Assembly: GCA_023410535.1 (NCBI GenBank)
Contig: JAEYPR010000031.1
Span: forward strand, 310,001-374,000
Reading direction: 5' to 3'
DNA from: Bacillota bacterium
GTDB taxonomy: Bacteria; Bacillota; UBA4882; UBA8346
Length of the DNA: 64,000 nucleotides
Below, piece after piece: positions 51,629 to 62,828 of this stretch. The notes under the pieces were generated by a model. That model ran no database searches, had not been told where the DNA came from, and saw nothing but the letters and a program-made list of their open reading frames with translations. How positions within the stretch are numbered: position 1 is the stretch's first letter; each line of letters opens with the position of its first letter. The position numbers and the translations under genes are program-made.

Positions 51629-53245
51629 TTGAGCGCGATCAAGATTGATGAAAACCTCTTCGAAGCTGAGCATCGGATGTTGTCCAAGGCAACGGCCGAT
51701 CTAAAAAGTAACCGATATAGCGGCAATGAACTATTACCTCATTACCAAATTTTAATTGAGTATTATCACAAACTCCTCCGCAATACCCGAAAGATCTTTC
51801 GGATCAGCGACAGTCAAGGACAGCTCTTACAGCAGCAACAAAGTGAGATTCAAAATCTTTTGGACAATGCCAATCAAGGCTTTTTGACTTTCGGACCCGA
51901 TCTGCTCGTCAACCAAAAATATAGCGCCGAATGTATCCGGATTTTTGGTCGCAAGATCGCCGGACTGAAGATCACTCAACTCTTCGGTGAGGAAGCCCCG
52001 GTCGATCTGGGAGAGATTTTGCAACAAGTGTTCTGGGGCCGACCGGATAAGCTCCCGACATTACTGGGAAAGCTCCCGTCGGTTTTTCGTATTAACCAAC
52101 GGGACGTACGGATCGAATGGAAGCTGATCAATCAGTCATTTGCCGCTGGAAACGAAGTGGTGCTGATGATGATCTTAACCGACATTACCGACAAATTGCG
52201 GGCGGAAGAACAGATTCGTTATCTCAGTTACCATGATAAATTGACAGGATTGCATAATCGCGCCTATGTCGAGGTGCTGCTGACGGAGCTGGATACCGCT
52301 GCAGTGACTCCGTTGAGCTTGATTATGGCCGATATGAATGCCCTTAAATTGGTCAACGATGTGTTTGGCCATGAGCAAGGAGACCGGATCTTGGCGGCGA
52401 TGGGCGATGCCTTGAGAATCGCCTGTCGTCCGACGGATATCATCTCGCGTTGGGGCGGCGATGAATTTCTCGTCGTATTGCCGCAAACCGCTCAGTCGGA
52501 CTGCCAAGCGGTTTGCGAGCGGATCAGTCAAGCTTGTCAAGGGATGGTTGATATTCCGATTCCGTTAAATGCCGCATTGGGTTCGGTGACGCAGACGGAA
52601 GGAGCCATATCGTTGGTGGAAATGTTTGGGGTCGCCGAGAGCCGGATGTACAACGATAAATTGTTACGTAGCCGCGAGGTACGCCAAAGTATCATTGCCA
52701 AGTTTGAAAATATGCTTCAGAGCCGTTGTTTCGAGACGGAAGGCCATAGTGGCCGAACCTATCAGTTGACAGTCGATTTCGCTAATTTCTTAGGGTTACA
52801 TCCCAACGCCATTACTGCCAAAACTTTGAATAAATTGGCGGTGCTCCACGATAGCGGGAAAGTAGCGATTGCCAAAGAGATTTTAGGAAAAGCCGGCCCG
52901 TTAAGCCCTAATGAATGGGAGATCGTCAAAAGCCATAGTGAAATCGGCTACCGGATGGCGCAATCCATCGGCGAACCGTTGTTGGCCGATATTATTCTCG
53001 CCTTGCATGAACGTTGGGATGGACATGGATACCCTTATGGACTCCAAAGGGAACAGATTCCCTTTTGGGCGCGGTTATTCGCCATTATTGATGTTTATGA
53101 TCTGATCACTCATGACCGGACGTATCAAAAAGCCCAAATGCCTGATGTGGCGCTGCGGGAGATTGAATCGGCCGGCGGCACGCAGTTTGATCCGGAGTTG
53201 ACGGCCAAATTTCGCCAGTTTTATGACAAATTGCTTCGCGTTTGA
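51629..53245 (+). CDS. GGDEF and HD-GYP domain cyclic-di-GMP protein (SiaD-like output)
   Basis: Likely output of the Sia cascade, making and/or degrading cyclic-di-GMP. From TTG 51629 (GGGAG 9 bp upstream; GTG 51611 is in frame but lacks a ribosome site) it has 538 residues. An N-terminal helical/coiled-coil part (to about 75) is followed by a PAS-like domain (about 75-195) and a GGDEF domain (about 200-350) with intact RWGGDEF. A product-inhibition site RPTD lies five residues before GGDEF. The HD-GYP domain (about 365-538) has VLHDSGKVAI, KSHSEIG and RWDGHGYP. The usual HHE before DGxGYP reads LHE, losing one metal ligand. Confidence 0.88.
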   Translation: MSAIKIDENLFEAEHRMLSKATADLKSNRYSGNELLPHYQILIEYYHKLLRNTRKIFRISDSQGQLLQQQQSEIQNLLDNANQGFLTFGPDLLVNQKYSAECIRIFGRKIAGLKITQLFGEEAPVDLGEILQQVFWGRPDKLPTLLGKLPSVFRINQRDVRIEWKLINQSFAAGNEVVLMMILTDITDKLRAEEQIRYLSYHDKLTGLHNRAYVEVLLTELDTAAVTPLSLIMADMNALKLVNDVFGHEQGDRILAAMGDALRIACRPTDIISRWGGDEFLVVLPQTAQSDCQAVCERISQACQGMVDIPIPLNAALGSVTQTEGAISLVEMFGVAESRMYNDKLLRSREVRQSIIAKFENMLQSRCFETEGHSGRTYQLTVDFANFLGLHPNAITAKTLNKLAVLHDSGKVAIAKEILGKAGPLSPNEWEIVKSHSEIGYRMAQSIGEPLLADIILALHERWDGHGYPYGLQREQIPFWARLFAIIDVYDLITHDRTYQKAQMPDVALREIESAGGTQFDPELTAKFRQFYDKLLRV

Positions 53246-53393
53246 TATGACCGGCTGAAATAGTGCAAATCCTGGGAAAATCTGGGGTGGAGATGTTGCA
53301 TGAAAATGGCGGGCAATGATTAAAGTAAGTGGAGCTAACGAATTGATCGAGTTTCGGCAGTTGCTGGAAGGTGTTATTTTTTTGTTAAGTACC

Positions 53394-53422
53394 TTCACAC
53401 GAACCACGAAATGCGTTATGAT
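53394..53422 (+). promoter_or_regulatory. SigA-type promoter of nifJ
   Basis: TTCACA at 53394-53399, 17-bp spacer, TATGAT at 53417-53422, 100 bp upstream of the start codon. Confidence 0.65.
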
Positions 53423-53522
53423 ATTTAGGGCATTATTTTGGGAACTTTGTCTCACTCGGACCGCGGTTTCCATATTTTTCAAATCAAATCCCGAAGTTAC
53501 TTTAATTTAAGGGGGAAGACAT

Positions 53523-57038
<3,516 letters not shown>

Positions 57039-57056
57039 GCAGTTAACGATGATGAA

Positions 57057-57086
57057 AAGAAGGCTGAGCAATCAGCCTTCTTTTTT
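57057..57086 (+). terminator. Rho-independent terminator of nifJ
   Basis: Perfect 9-bp stem GAAGGCTGA (57059-57067) with TCAGCCTTC (57072-57080), GCAA loop, six T. Confidence 0.92.
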
Positions 57087-57097
57087 CGCCTACCGCT

Positions 57098-57343
57098 AAT
57101 CCAGCTTGCGGAACGACTCAGCAAGCTCACTTATCCACAAATCCAGCTTGCGGAACGACTCAGCAAGCTTACTTATCCACAAATCCAGCTTGCGGAATGA
57201 CTCAGCAAGCTTACTTATCCACATATCCAGCTTGCGGAATGACTCAGCAAGCTTACTTATCCACATATCCAGCTTGCGGAACGACTCAGCAAGCTTACTT
57301 ATCCACATATCCAGCTTGCTAAGGAAATGAGTAAGCTTACTAC
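57098..57343. repeat. Tandem 42-bp repeats with five phased DnaA boxes (array B)
   Basis: Five units of exactly 42 bp (57098-57139, 57140-57181, 57182-57223, 57224-57265, 57266-57307) and a diverged sixth to 57343. Each full unit ends in the consensus DnaA box TTATCCACA (57131, 57173, 57215, 57257, 57299). Each also carries AGCTTGC-11 nt-GCAAGCT, able to form a hairpin. Units differ at only a few positions (C/T in GGAA(C/T)GACT, A/T after the box). The array is the reverse complement of array A at 32720-32875. Reading frames through it exist only because 42 is a multiple of three. Confidence 0.9.
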
Positions 57344-57608
57344 AACTTGAAAATACGCTGAATGCACTTCTGTCCACCCAGACCTGAAGGTCTGGGCTAA
57401 GCTGAAAACCAGTCTCAACCCCGGCTGAAGCCGGGCTGGGTTGTGCTTCGAAGTCTTGCCGAGCCCTGGAGGGGCTTATATACCTAGCTGTCGTTCACGG
57501 CTGGGCAGAGATTTGCCTACGCCACCCGCAGCCAAATTGCCGGACCACCCAAAACAAAAAGGAAACCCCGGAACAAGGTTTCCTTTGTTAATCGATAAAT
57601 GGTCGGAT
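57344..57608. repeat. Cluster of short REP-like hairpins
   Basis: Together with the nifJ terminator and array B, this completes a 570-bp gene-free stretch. Hairpins: CCCAGACCT-GA-AGGTCTGGG (57377-57396), CCCGGCT-GA-AGCCGGG (57420-57435), AGCCC-TGGAG-GGGCT (57462-57476). The very short loops and repeated C-rich/G-rich arms resemble REP-type intergenic repeats. An open frame across it (57441-57671) has no coding support. Confidence 0.5.
57558..57586 (-). terminator. Terminator of the minus-strand membrane protein gene
   Basis: AAAGGAAACC (57558-57567) pairs perfectly with GGTTTCCTTT (57577-57586). On the minus strand TTGTTTT follows. Confidence 0.8.
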
Positions 57609-58193
57609 TTAGGCAGAGACTCCCGGAGTGGTCGGCGTCTGGTTCGTCAGTTCGTCATAGGCTTGAATTAACCCCAAGCTCATAAGCGGATTGGAGAAAA
57701 TGGCCAAGACCGGGATTGCGCCGAGGATGAAGTGGACTAACGCGTAGATCCATATTTGGACGAAGTCGGCGGTGATATAGGAAACGATGTTAGCCAACAT
57801 TACGGTGGGTTGTTGATTTTGTTCGACAATCAAACCGATACCGATAAAATAAGCGAAGGTAAGCAGGGGATAGACCACAATTAATAGAGCCAGTTTACCA
57901 AGGAACGGAATGATGGTAATGATTCCGGCAACGATGGTAATGATGACAATCAGTAAAGTAAAGACAAACGTCACGCCAAATTTGTCAAAATGATTGAAGA
58001 TCTCACCGATCTCGGCCGGTTCACCCCGTAGCACTTTCCGGAGAATGACAAACAACCCGGCCGACAGCGGGCCGGCGAGGATTAGGAATGTAACGCAGGA
58101 AAGAATACCTGTGAGTAAGGAAGCGACAAAGAGTACAACAAAATTCTTCAAGTAAACGTCAATGCTTAATTGGAGATTTTTACCGATATCCAT
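57609..58193 (-). CDS. Hypothetical integral membrane protein (194 aa)
   Basis: Not assigned to a named family with certainty. The 194-residue protein has about four to five helices (LFVASLLTGILSCVTFLIL, then two long hydrophobic stretches around residues 75-125, and FVQIWIYALVHFILGAI). A short amphipathic N-terminus MDIGKNLQLSIDVYLKN precedes them, as in DUF975- or glycerophosphodiesterase-membrane-domain-like proteins. The C-terminal tail is Thr/Pro rich. AAAGGAGG lies 6 bp before ATG 58193. It has its own terminator; function unknown. Confidence 0.75.
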   Translation of the reverse strand: MDIGKNLQLSIDVYLKNFVVLFVASLLTGILSCVTFLILAGPLSAGLFVILRKVLRGEPAEIGEIFNHFDKFGVTFVFTLLIVIITIVAGIITIIPFLGKLALLIVVYPLLTFAYFIGIGLIVEQNQQPTVMLANIVSYITADFVQIWIYALVHFILGAIPVLAIFSNPLMSLGLIQAYDELTNQTPTTPGVSA

Positions 58194-58315
58194 ATTTGTC
58201 CTCCTTTGCTTTCTAAATTCCGTAAATTATAATATTAGACAATTCAATCCAAGATTCCTTTGCCGTTATAAAAATCAAAACCTCTTAGAAACAAGAGGTC
58301 TTTGATCGGACATAT

Positions 58316-58879
58316 TTAGTCACTCAGCCACTGGCGGAAACCGGTAACAATCCGCTCCGCCACATCGACGGGCTCAATGTGCGACGTATCGATAATTAAA
58401 TCAAAGTTCTCCGGTTTGGTGCAGTCAATACCGTATTTATTCAGGTAGCGCTGTTGTTCGCTGCGGTAGCGTTCATTCACTTTGACCAGCGCCTCTTCGA
58501 CGCTTCGGTATCCTTCGGCGTCGCCGCGGCGATTGTCACGGAAAATTCGCTCCGCCGCAACCAACGGGTCAACAATCAACCGCACCTTGAAGGAATGGGG
58601 AACGAAGTGCCAAGCCAGCCTGGAATCGAAGATAATATTCTCGGGTTGGATTCCGATTTTAGCCATGGCTTGATCCATCTCTTCGTCGAGGGGATGGGTC
58701 TCCGAATATTGATTTAACTCCAGAATTGTCATGTTGCGTTCTTCGGCAAGACGACGCCAGGCTTCGCCCATGGAAAAGATTCGAAACCCCGGCAGTTTTT
58801 CAAGCAGTAACTTACACACGGTACTTTTGCCACTTCCCAAATCACCGGAGATGGCAATTTTGTGGTTGGATCCAGCCAT
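58316..58879 (-). CDS. Cytidylate-kinase-like P-loop kinase
   Basis: Small nucleotide kinase, 187 residues. It starts with KIAISGDLGSGKSTVCKLL, a P-loop (GDLGSGKS) of the archaeal-type cytidylate kinase/AAA_33-like group. Other segments are SMGEAWRRLAEERNM, NIIFDSRLAWHFVPHSFKVRL and a mobile lid RIFRDNRRGDAEGYRS. AAGGAG sits 6 bp before ATG 58879. A CMP kinase role is plausible, but bacterial Cmk proteins are longer and different, so it may act on another substrate. Confidence 0.78.
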   Translation of the reverse strand: MAGSNHKIAISGDLGSGKSTVCKLLLEKLPGFRIFSMGEAWRRLAEERNMTILELNQYSETHPLDEEMDQAMAKIGIQPENIIFDSRLAWHFVPHSFKVRLIVDPLVAAERIFRDNRRGDAEGYRSVEEALVKVNERYRSEQQRYLNKYGIDCTKPENFDLIIDTSHIEPVDVAERIVTGFRQWLSD

Positions 58880-59282
58880 TACTTACTCCTTACTAAGAAA
58901 TACTTCGCTACTGTTCCTCATTGCAAGTAGTCGCTGCGGAACGATGCTCAGGTTTTTGTTATCATTTTACTCGGTTCTTATTGAAATGGCAAGATTTAAA
59001 TAGAACGCCGGTTAAATTGAAAAAGATGACGATCTGGCTTTGTTTGATGGCTTCCCAAGGGAAAAGAGGTAAAATGGTATTTTAGGGAGAAATGTAGTAA
59101 AGATAACCAATAACGTCCAAAATGTTATTCGCCCTAATGCCGTTCCCAACGGGCAATCAACCAAGCGAAGAGCTGGGATGGAGGCTAACCAATTCCCTTC
59201 GTATCAAATATGCACGTTCACGGAAATTCATTCCCTATGGATTCAGGGTGTTGACTGATGCGCTTAGAATAAGGAGATTATC
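58880..59282. other. Gene-free stretch
   Basis: 403 bp between divergent genes. I see no terminator, riboswitch pattern or supported small gene; it should hold promoters in both directions, but no clear -35/-10 pair stands out. AAGGAG at its right end is the ribosome site of the next gene. Confidence 0.4.
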
Positions 59283-61298
59283 ATGCGAAACCAATCGTTC
59301 TGGCCGGGCAGACAACATCGCCGGCTAAAGACTCTCTGTAAGTATGGGTTAGTTCTGCTGATATTAAACATCCTGCTCGGGCAAGGAGTTTACGCCGATG
59401 GCGATTCGTGGCAGACAGCCATCAACCTTTATTATCAAGGCCGGATCAGCGAATCCGTCCAGATGCTCCGGAAAGTTGTCGCCGCCCAACCCAATCAGAC
59501 CATGGCGCGACGGGATCTGGCCACGGTGCTGCGTCAATCGGGGTTGCTTGAGGAAGCCCTCAACCAATTGATAATTGCCAATAACGAAGACCCGGTGAAT
59601 CCCAAAATCCGTGCCGAACTGGCCGAGACTGCCTATCTGGCGGGGAAACCGGTCCGGTTTGCAGCTACTTATTGGGAGCTGGAACCGGGTGATGATCTGT
59701 TTTGGCAGGCTTTATCCTTCGTTGAACAGTCCAAACCGGTGGAAGCGGCGTTGTTGCTCAATCGGATGGTCCTGGCCAATACCCAAAATGCTTACGCTTA
59801 TTACTTACTTGGTCTAATCCACCATCATAACAACGATCCACTCGAGGCCGCGACCTGGTACAGGAAAGCCTTCTCAGTAGAACCCCGCTTATTAGGTTTT
59901 TTTACTCCGTTGGGGAATGTTGTCTACGGTCCGGGTAAGCTTTCCCCGGTTTACGATTTATTGCAACGGGCTCAAGCAACGCAATCGTCTCAAGCAGTCA
60001 CTCAGACCGAAATGATTGGAAAATTAACCGATCTAGGCGTCTTAACCGAGCCGGTGCTCAGCGAAGCGGAAAAAGCAAGCTCCGAACAGCCGGAGCTTAA
60101 AATCGGCTTAGGCAACGGGGTCAGCATCGTGAAGCTTAAGACCAATGCGGGTTTTGTTTTACAACGCGCCAACGGCGAGGCTGTCTATTATAGCAGTGGT
60201 CCGACAGTGTTAATTGTTGCGGGGGCCGGAGACGGCGTTACCGTCAAAAATGAATTGGAGCGGGTAGTCTGCACAGTCCAGGGAAATCTTGATTTAAAAT
60301 ATCTTTCTTCCGGAGCGACGACCGGACTCTATGATGGACGTTATCGCGACGGCTCCGATTGGATCGGCCGGATTCCGCAAGCTTACCGGGGGAACTTCCG
60401 TTTCATACCCGGCGCCAACGGTTTGACCGTCGTGAACCAGATCGGGTTGGAAGACTATTTATATTCGGTCTTGCCGTCCGAGATCCCCAGTCGTTGGCCG
60501 TTGGGGGCTTTGCAAGCGCAAACGGTGGCGGCCCGGACTTACGCCTTGGCGAACCTCGGCCGTTATGCGGCCCAAGGTTTCGATTTATTGGCAACTCCGG
60601 TTTCACAGGCCTATAAGGGGATCCGGGAAGAAACGGAACGGGCCCGGGCCGCTGTGGATTCAACCCGGGGTCTGATCCTGACCTATGGCGGGAAACCGGC
60701 TGCGACCTTTTATCATGACAACAGCGGCGGTTACACCGAAGCGGCCGAGTCGGTCTGGAGCACTCGGCTTCCTTATTTGAAAGCTCTCCCGGAGCAGCCG
60801 CTGAACGAGCGCACTGAATTTTTGTCCCCCGCGCAACTGCAGGATTGGTTGAATGATACGCCGGATTCATCCGGTTGTGTCAAAGGCTTTTACACACAAG
60901 GCACGTATCGCTGGACCGCCTGGGTCTCCCGGGATTTACTGGAGGAACGGATTAACGCCAAAGCGCCGGTGGGCAAGATCACCGCCGTAATCCCCTTGGA
61001 ACGCGGCATCAGCGGCCGGGTGCGCCGGGTTTTGGTCCGAGGCGCCACAGGAGATTACGTGGTCCAAGGGGACTCGCTCCCCTATCTGATGGGCAACTTG
61101 CGCAGCAGTTTGTTTGTGGTCGCTCCGAAGCTTGACAAGGATGGGCTACCGGAGTTTTTCGTCTTTCAGGGCGGCGGTTGGGGGCATGGCGTCGGGATGA
61201 GTCAGACCGGCGCTGCGGGCATGGCGGCGCGCGGCTCGAGTTTCCGGGAAATTTTGAGTTACTATTATCCGGGGACGGAGTTAGTGAAGAAATATTAA
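59283..61298 (+). CDS. SpoIID/LytB-domain protein with TPR region
   Basis: Exported cell-wall protein, 671 residues. A signal/anchor sequence (about 20-37) ends near VYADG. TPR-like helices (about 42-215, with MARRDLATVLRQSGLLEEAL and YAYYLLGLIHHHNNDPLEAA) follow. The C-terminal half is a SpoIID/LytB domain with the catalytic-Glu region SVLPSEIPSRWPLGALQ, AQTVAARTYAL, YHDNSGGYTEAAESVW and GGGWGHGVGMSQTGAAGMAA. SpoIID itself is a lytic transglycosylase acting on denuded glycan in engulfment; vegetative LytB-type relatives also exist. The TPR part suggests a protein-interaction role. AAGGAG precedes ATG 59283. Confidence 0.9.
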   Translation: MRNQSFWPGRQHRRLKTLCKYGLVLLILNILLGQGVYADGDSWQTAINLYYQGRISESVQMLRKVVAAQPNQTMARRDLATVLRQSGLLEEALNQLIIANNEDPVNPKIRAELAETAYLAGKPVRFAATYWELEPGDDLFWQALSFVEQSKPVEAALLLNRMVLANTQNAYAYYLLGLIHHHNNDPLEAATWYRKAFSVEPRLLGFFTPLGNVVYGPGKLSPVYDLLQRAQATQSSQAVTQTEMIGKLTDLGVLTEPVLSEAEKASSEQPELKIGLGNGVSIVKLKTNAGFVLQRANGEAVYYSSGPTVLIVAGAGDGVTVKNELERVVCTVQGNLDLKYLSSGATTGLYDGRYRDGSDWIGRIPQAYRGNFRFIPGANGLTVVNQIGLEDYLYSVLPSEIPSRWPLGALQAQTVAARTYALANLGRYAAQGFDLLATPVSQAYKGIREETERARAAVDSTRGLILTYGGKPAATFYHDNSGGYTEAAESVWSTRLPYLKALPEQPLNERTEFLSPAQLQDWLNDTPDSSGCVKGFYTQGTYRWTAWVSRDLLEERINAKAPVGKITAVIPLERGISGRVRRVLVRGATGDYVVQGDSLPYLMGNLRSSLFVVAPKLDKDGLPEFFVFQGGGWGHGVGMSQTGAAGMAARGSSFREILSYYYPGTELVKKY

Positions 61299-61307
61299 CG
61301 AAGCAAA

Positions 61308-61336
61308 TTGCTATTTGACGGGGATTCGTTTATAAT
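61308..61336 (+). promoter_or_regulatory. SigA-type promoter of serS
   Basis: TTGCTA at 61308-61313, 17-bp spacer, TATAAT at 61331-61336. The leader to ATG 61399 is short and carries no T-box. Confidence 0.7.
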
Positions 61337-61398
61337 AAATACGGAATTTACGGACTGACAAAGGGAAAGCTCCCTTACGATAAAAAGGAGTGGCTACC

Positions 61399-62673
61399 AT
61401 GCTTGATATTAAACTGGTGCGGACCGATCCCGACCGGGTGCGGGAAGGAATGACCAAACGCAACGCCAATGTGCCCTTGGACGAGTTTTTGCGGCTGGAT
61501 GAAGACCGGCGTAAACGCTTGGTGGAAGTGGAACAGCTGAAAAACCGGCGCAATGTTGTTTCAAAAGAAGTCGGCAAGTTAAAGGCGCAAGGGCAAGACG
61601 CTTCGGCGATCATTGCCGAAATGCAGCAAGTTGGCGAGGACATTGCCAAGCTAGACTTGGAAGTCCGGGAGATCGAGGAGCGCTTAAACCAGATTCTGAT
61701 GGTCATCCCCAACATTCCCCACGAATCGGTTCCGGTCGGAAAGGATGAAACCCAGAACCAAGTGGTCCGGACCTGGGGTGAACCGCGGCAATTTACGTTT
61801 GAACCCAAATCCCACGATGAAGTTGGCGTTGGTTTGGGGATGATGGACTTTGAACGGGCCGCCAAAATCAGCGGCGCCCGCTTTGTGGTGATGCGTCATT
61901 GGGGTGCTAAACTGGAACGGGCTTTAATCAATTTTATGTTGGATTTACATACGAGAAACCACGGTTACACGGAAGTTTTTCCACCGTTTTTGGTTAACCG
62001 GGCTTCGATGACCGGCACCGGTCAGTTACCCAAGTTTGAAGAGGATATGTTCAAATGTAACCCCGGCGAGTTTTACATGGTGCCGACGGCGGAGGTTCCT
62101 GTGACCAATCTGCACCGGGACGAAATTGTCGACCTGGAAGTCTTGCCGATTAAATACGCCGCCTATACCGCTTGTTTCCGGGCTGAAGCCGGTTCGGCGG
62201 GGCGCGACACCCGCGGCATCATCCGCCAGCATCAATTCAATAAAGTCGAGTTGGTCAAGTTCACCAAACCGGAGGAATCATACGCCGAGCACGAAAAGTT
62301 GGTCAACGACGCCGAGACCGTCTTGCAACAGCTGGGATTGCCCTACCGGGTGATGCTGTTATGCAGTGGCGACCAAGGGTTTTCCGCCGCCAAATGTTAT
62401 GACCTTGAGGTATGGCTGCCCAGTTTCAATACCTACCGCGAGATCTCAAGCTGTAGTAATTTTGAGGATTTCCAAGCCCGGCGCGCCAATATCCGTTACC
62501 GTCCGGCGCCCGGCGCGAAACCGGAGTTTGTCCATACCCTAAACGGTTCGGGATTGGCTGTCGGTCGTACGGTGGCGGCGATCCTGGAAAACTACCAGAA
62601 TGCCGACGGCAGTGTCGCCGTTCCGGAGGCGCTGCGGCCGTATTTGGGTGTCGACCAGATTACGGCGGGATAA
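61399..62673 (+). CDS. serS: Seryl-tRNA synthetase
   Basis: Charges tRNA-Ser with serine; class II synthetase of 424 residues. An N-terminal coiled-coil arm (about 30-100, RRKRLVEVEQLKNRRNVVSK) grips the tRNA long arm. Motif 2 is FRAEAGSAGRDTRGIIRQHQ and motif 3 is GLAVGRTVAAILENYQ. AAGGAG lies 8 bp before ATG 61399, giving the usual MLDIKLVR start; GTG 61390 is in frame but less well placed. A terminator follows. Confidence 0.97.
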   Translation: MLDIKLVRTDPDRVREGMTKRNANVPLDEFLRLDEDRRKRLVEVEQLKNRRNVVSKEVGKLKAQGQDASAIIAEMQQVGEDIAKLDLEVREIEERLNQILMVIPNIPHESVPVGKDETQNQVVRTWGEPRQFTFEPKSHDEVGVGLGMMDFERAAKISGARFVVMRHWGAKLERALINFMLDLHTRNHGYTEVFPPFLVNRASMTGTGQLPKFEEDMFKCNPGEFYMVPTAEVPVTNLHRDEIVDLEVLPIKYAAYTACFRAEAGSAGRDTRGIIRQHQFNKVELVKFTKPEESYAEHEKLVNDAETVLQQLGLPYRVMLLCSGDQGFSAAKCYDLEVWLPSFNTYREISSCSNFEDFQARRANIRYRPAPGAKPEFVHTLNGSGLAVGRTVAAILENYQNADGSVAVPEALRPYLGVDQITAG

Positions 62674-62690
62674 AATAAAGATTACGGATG

Positions 62691-62724
62691 AAAAGACCAG
62701 TCGCTATCATAACTGGTCTTTCTT
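62691..62724 (+). terminator. Rho-independent terminator of serS
   Basis: Perfect 10-bp stem AAAGACCAGT (62692-62701) with ACTGGTCTTT (62712-62721), 10-nt loop, T-rich tail. Confidence 0.87.
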
Positions 62725-62828
62725 TATGCGCTAAATCGGAATGTTCATCATGTAAATATTTTTGTTCCGTTGCAAATTGGTGTATAATAAAAGGATAGGT
62801 TTTTTTATAAATAAACGAAATCAGGGTC

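Noticed and set aside
57098..57343. CRISPR array
   Set aside because: The units are head-to-tail 42-bp repeats with no unique spacers, and no cas genes are in the window.
57096..57377. Repeat-protein genes on both strands (for example frames 57096-57377 and 57106-57330)
   Set aside because: They arise only because the 42-bp unit is a multiple of three; no ribosome site, and the DnaA-box pattern explains the repeat better.
57441..57671. Plus-strand frame of 76 codons
   Set aside because: It crosses hairpins and a terminator and overlaps the minus-strand membrane protein gene; no coding signal.
61299..61398. T-box leader for serS
   Set aside because: The leader is only about 60 nt after the predicted start site, with no specifier stem, T-box word or antiterminator.
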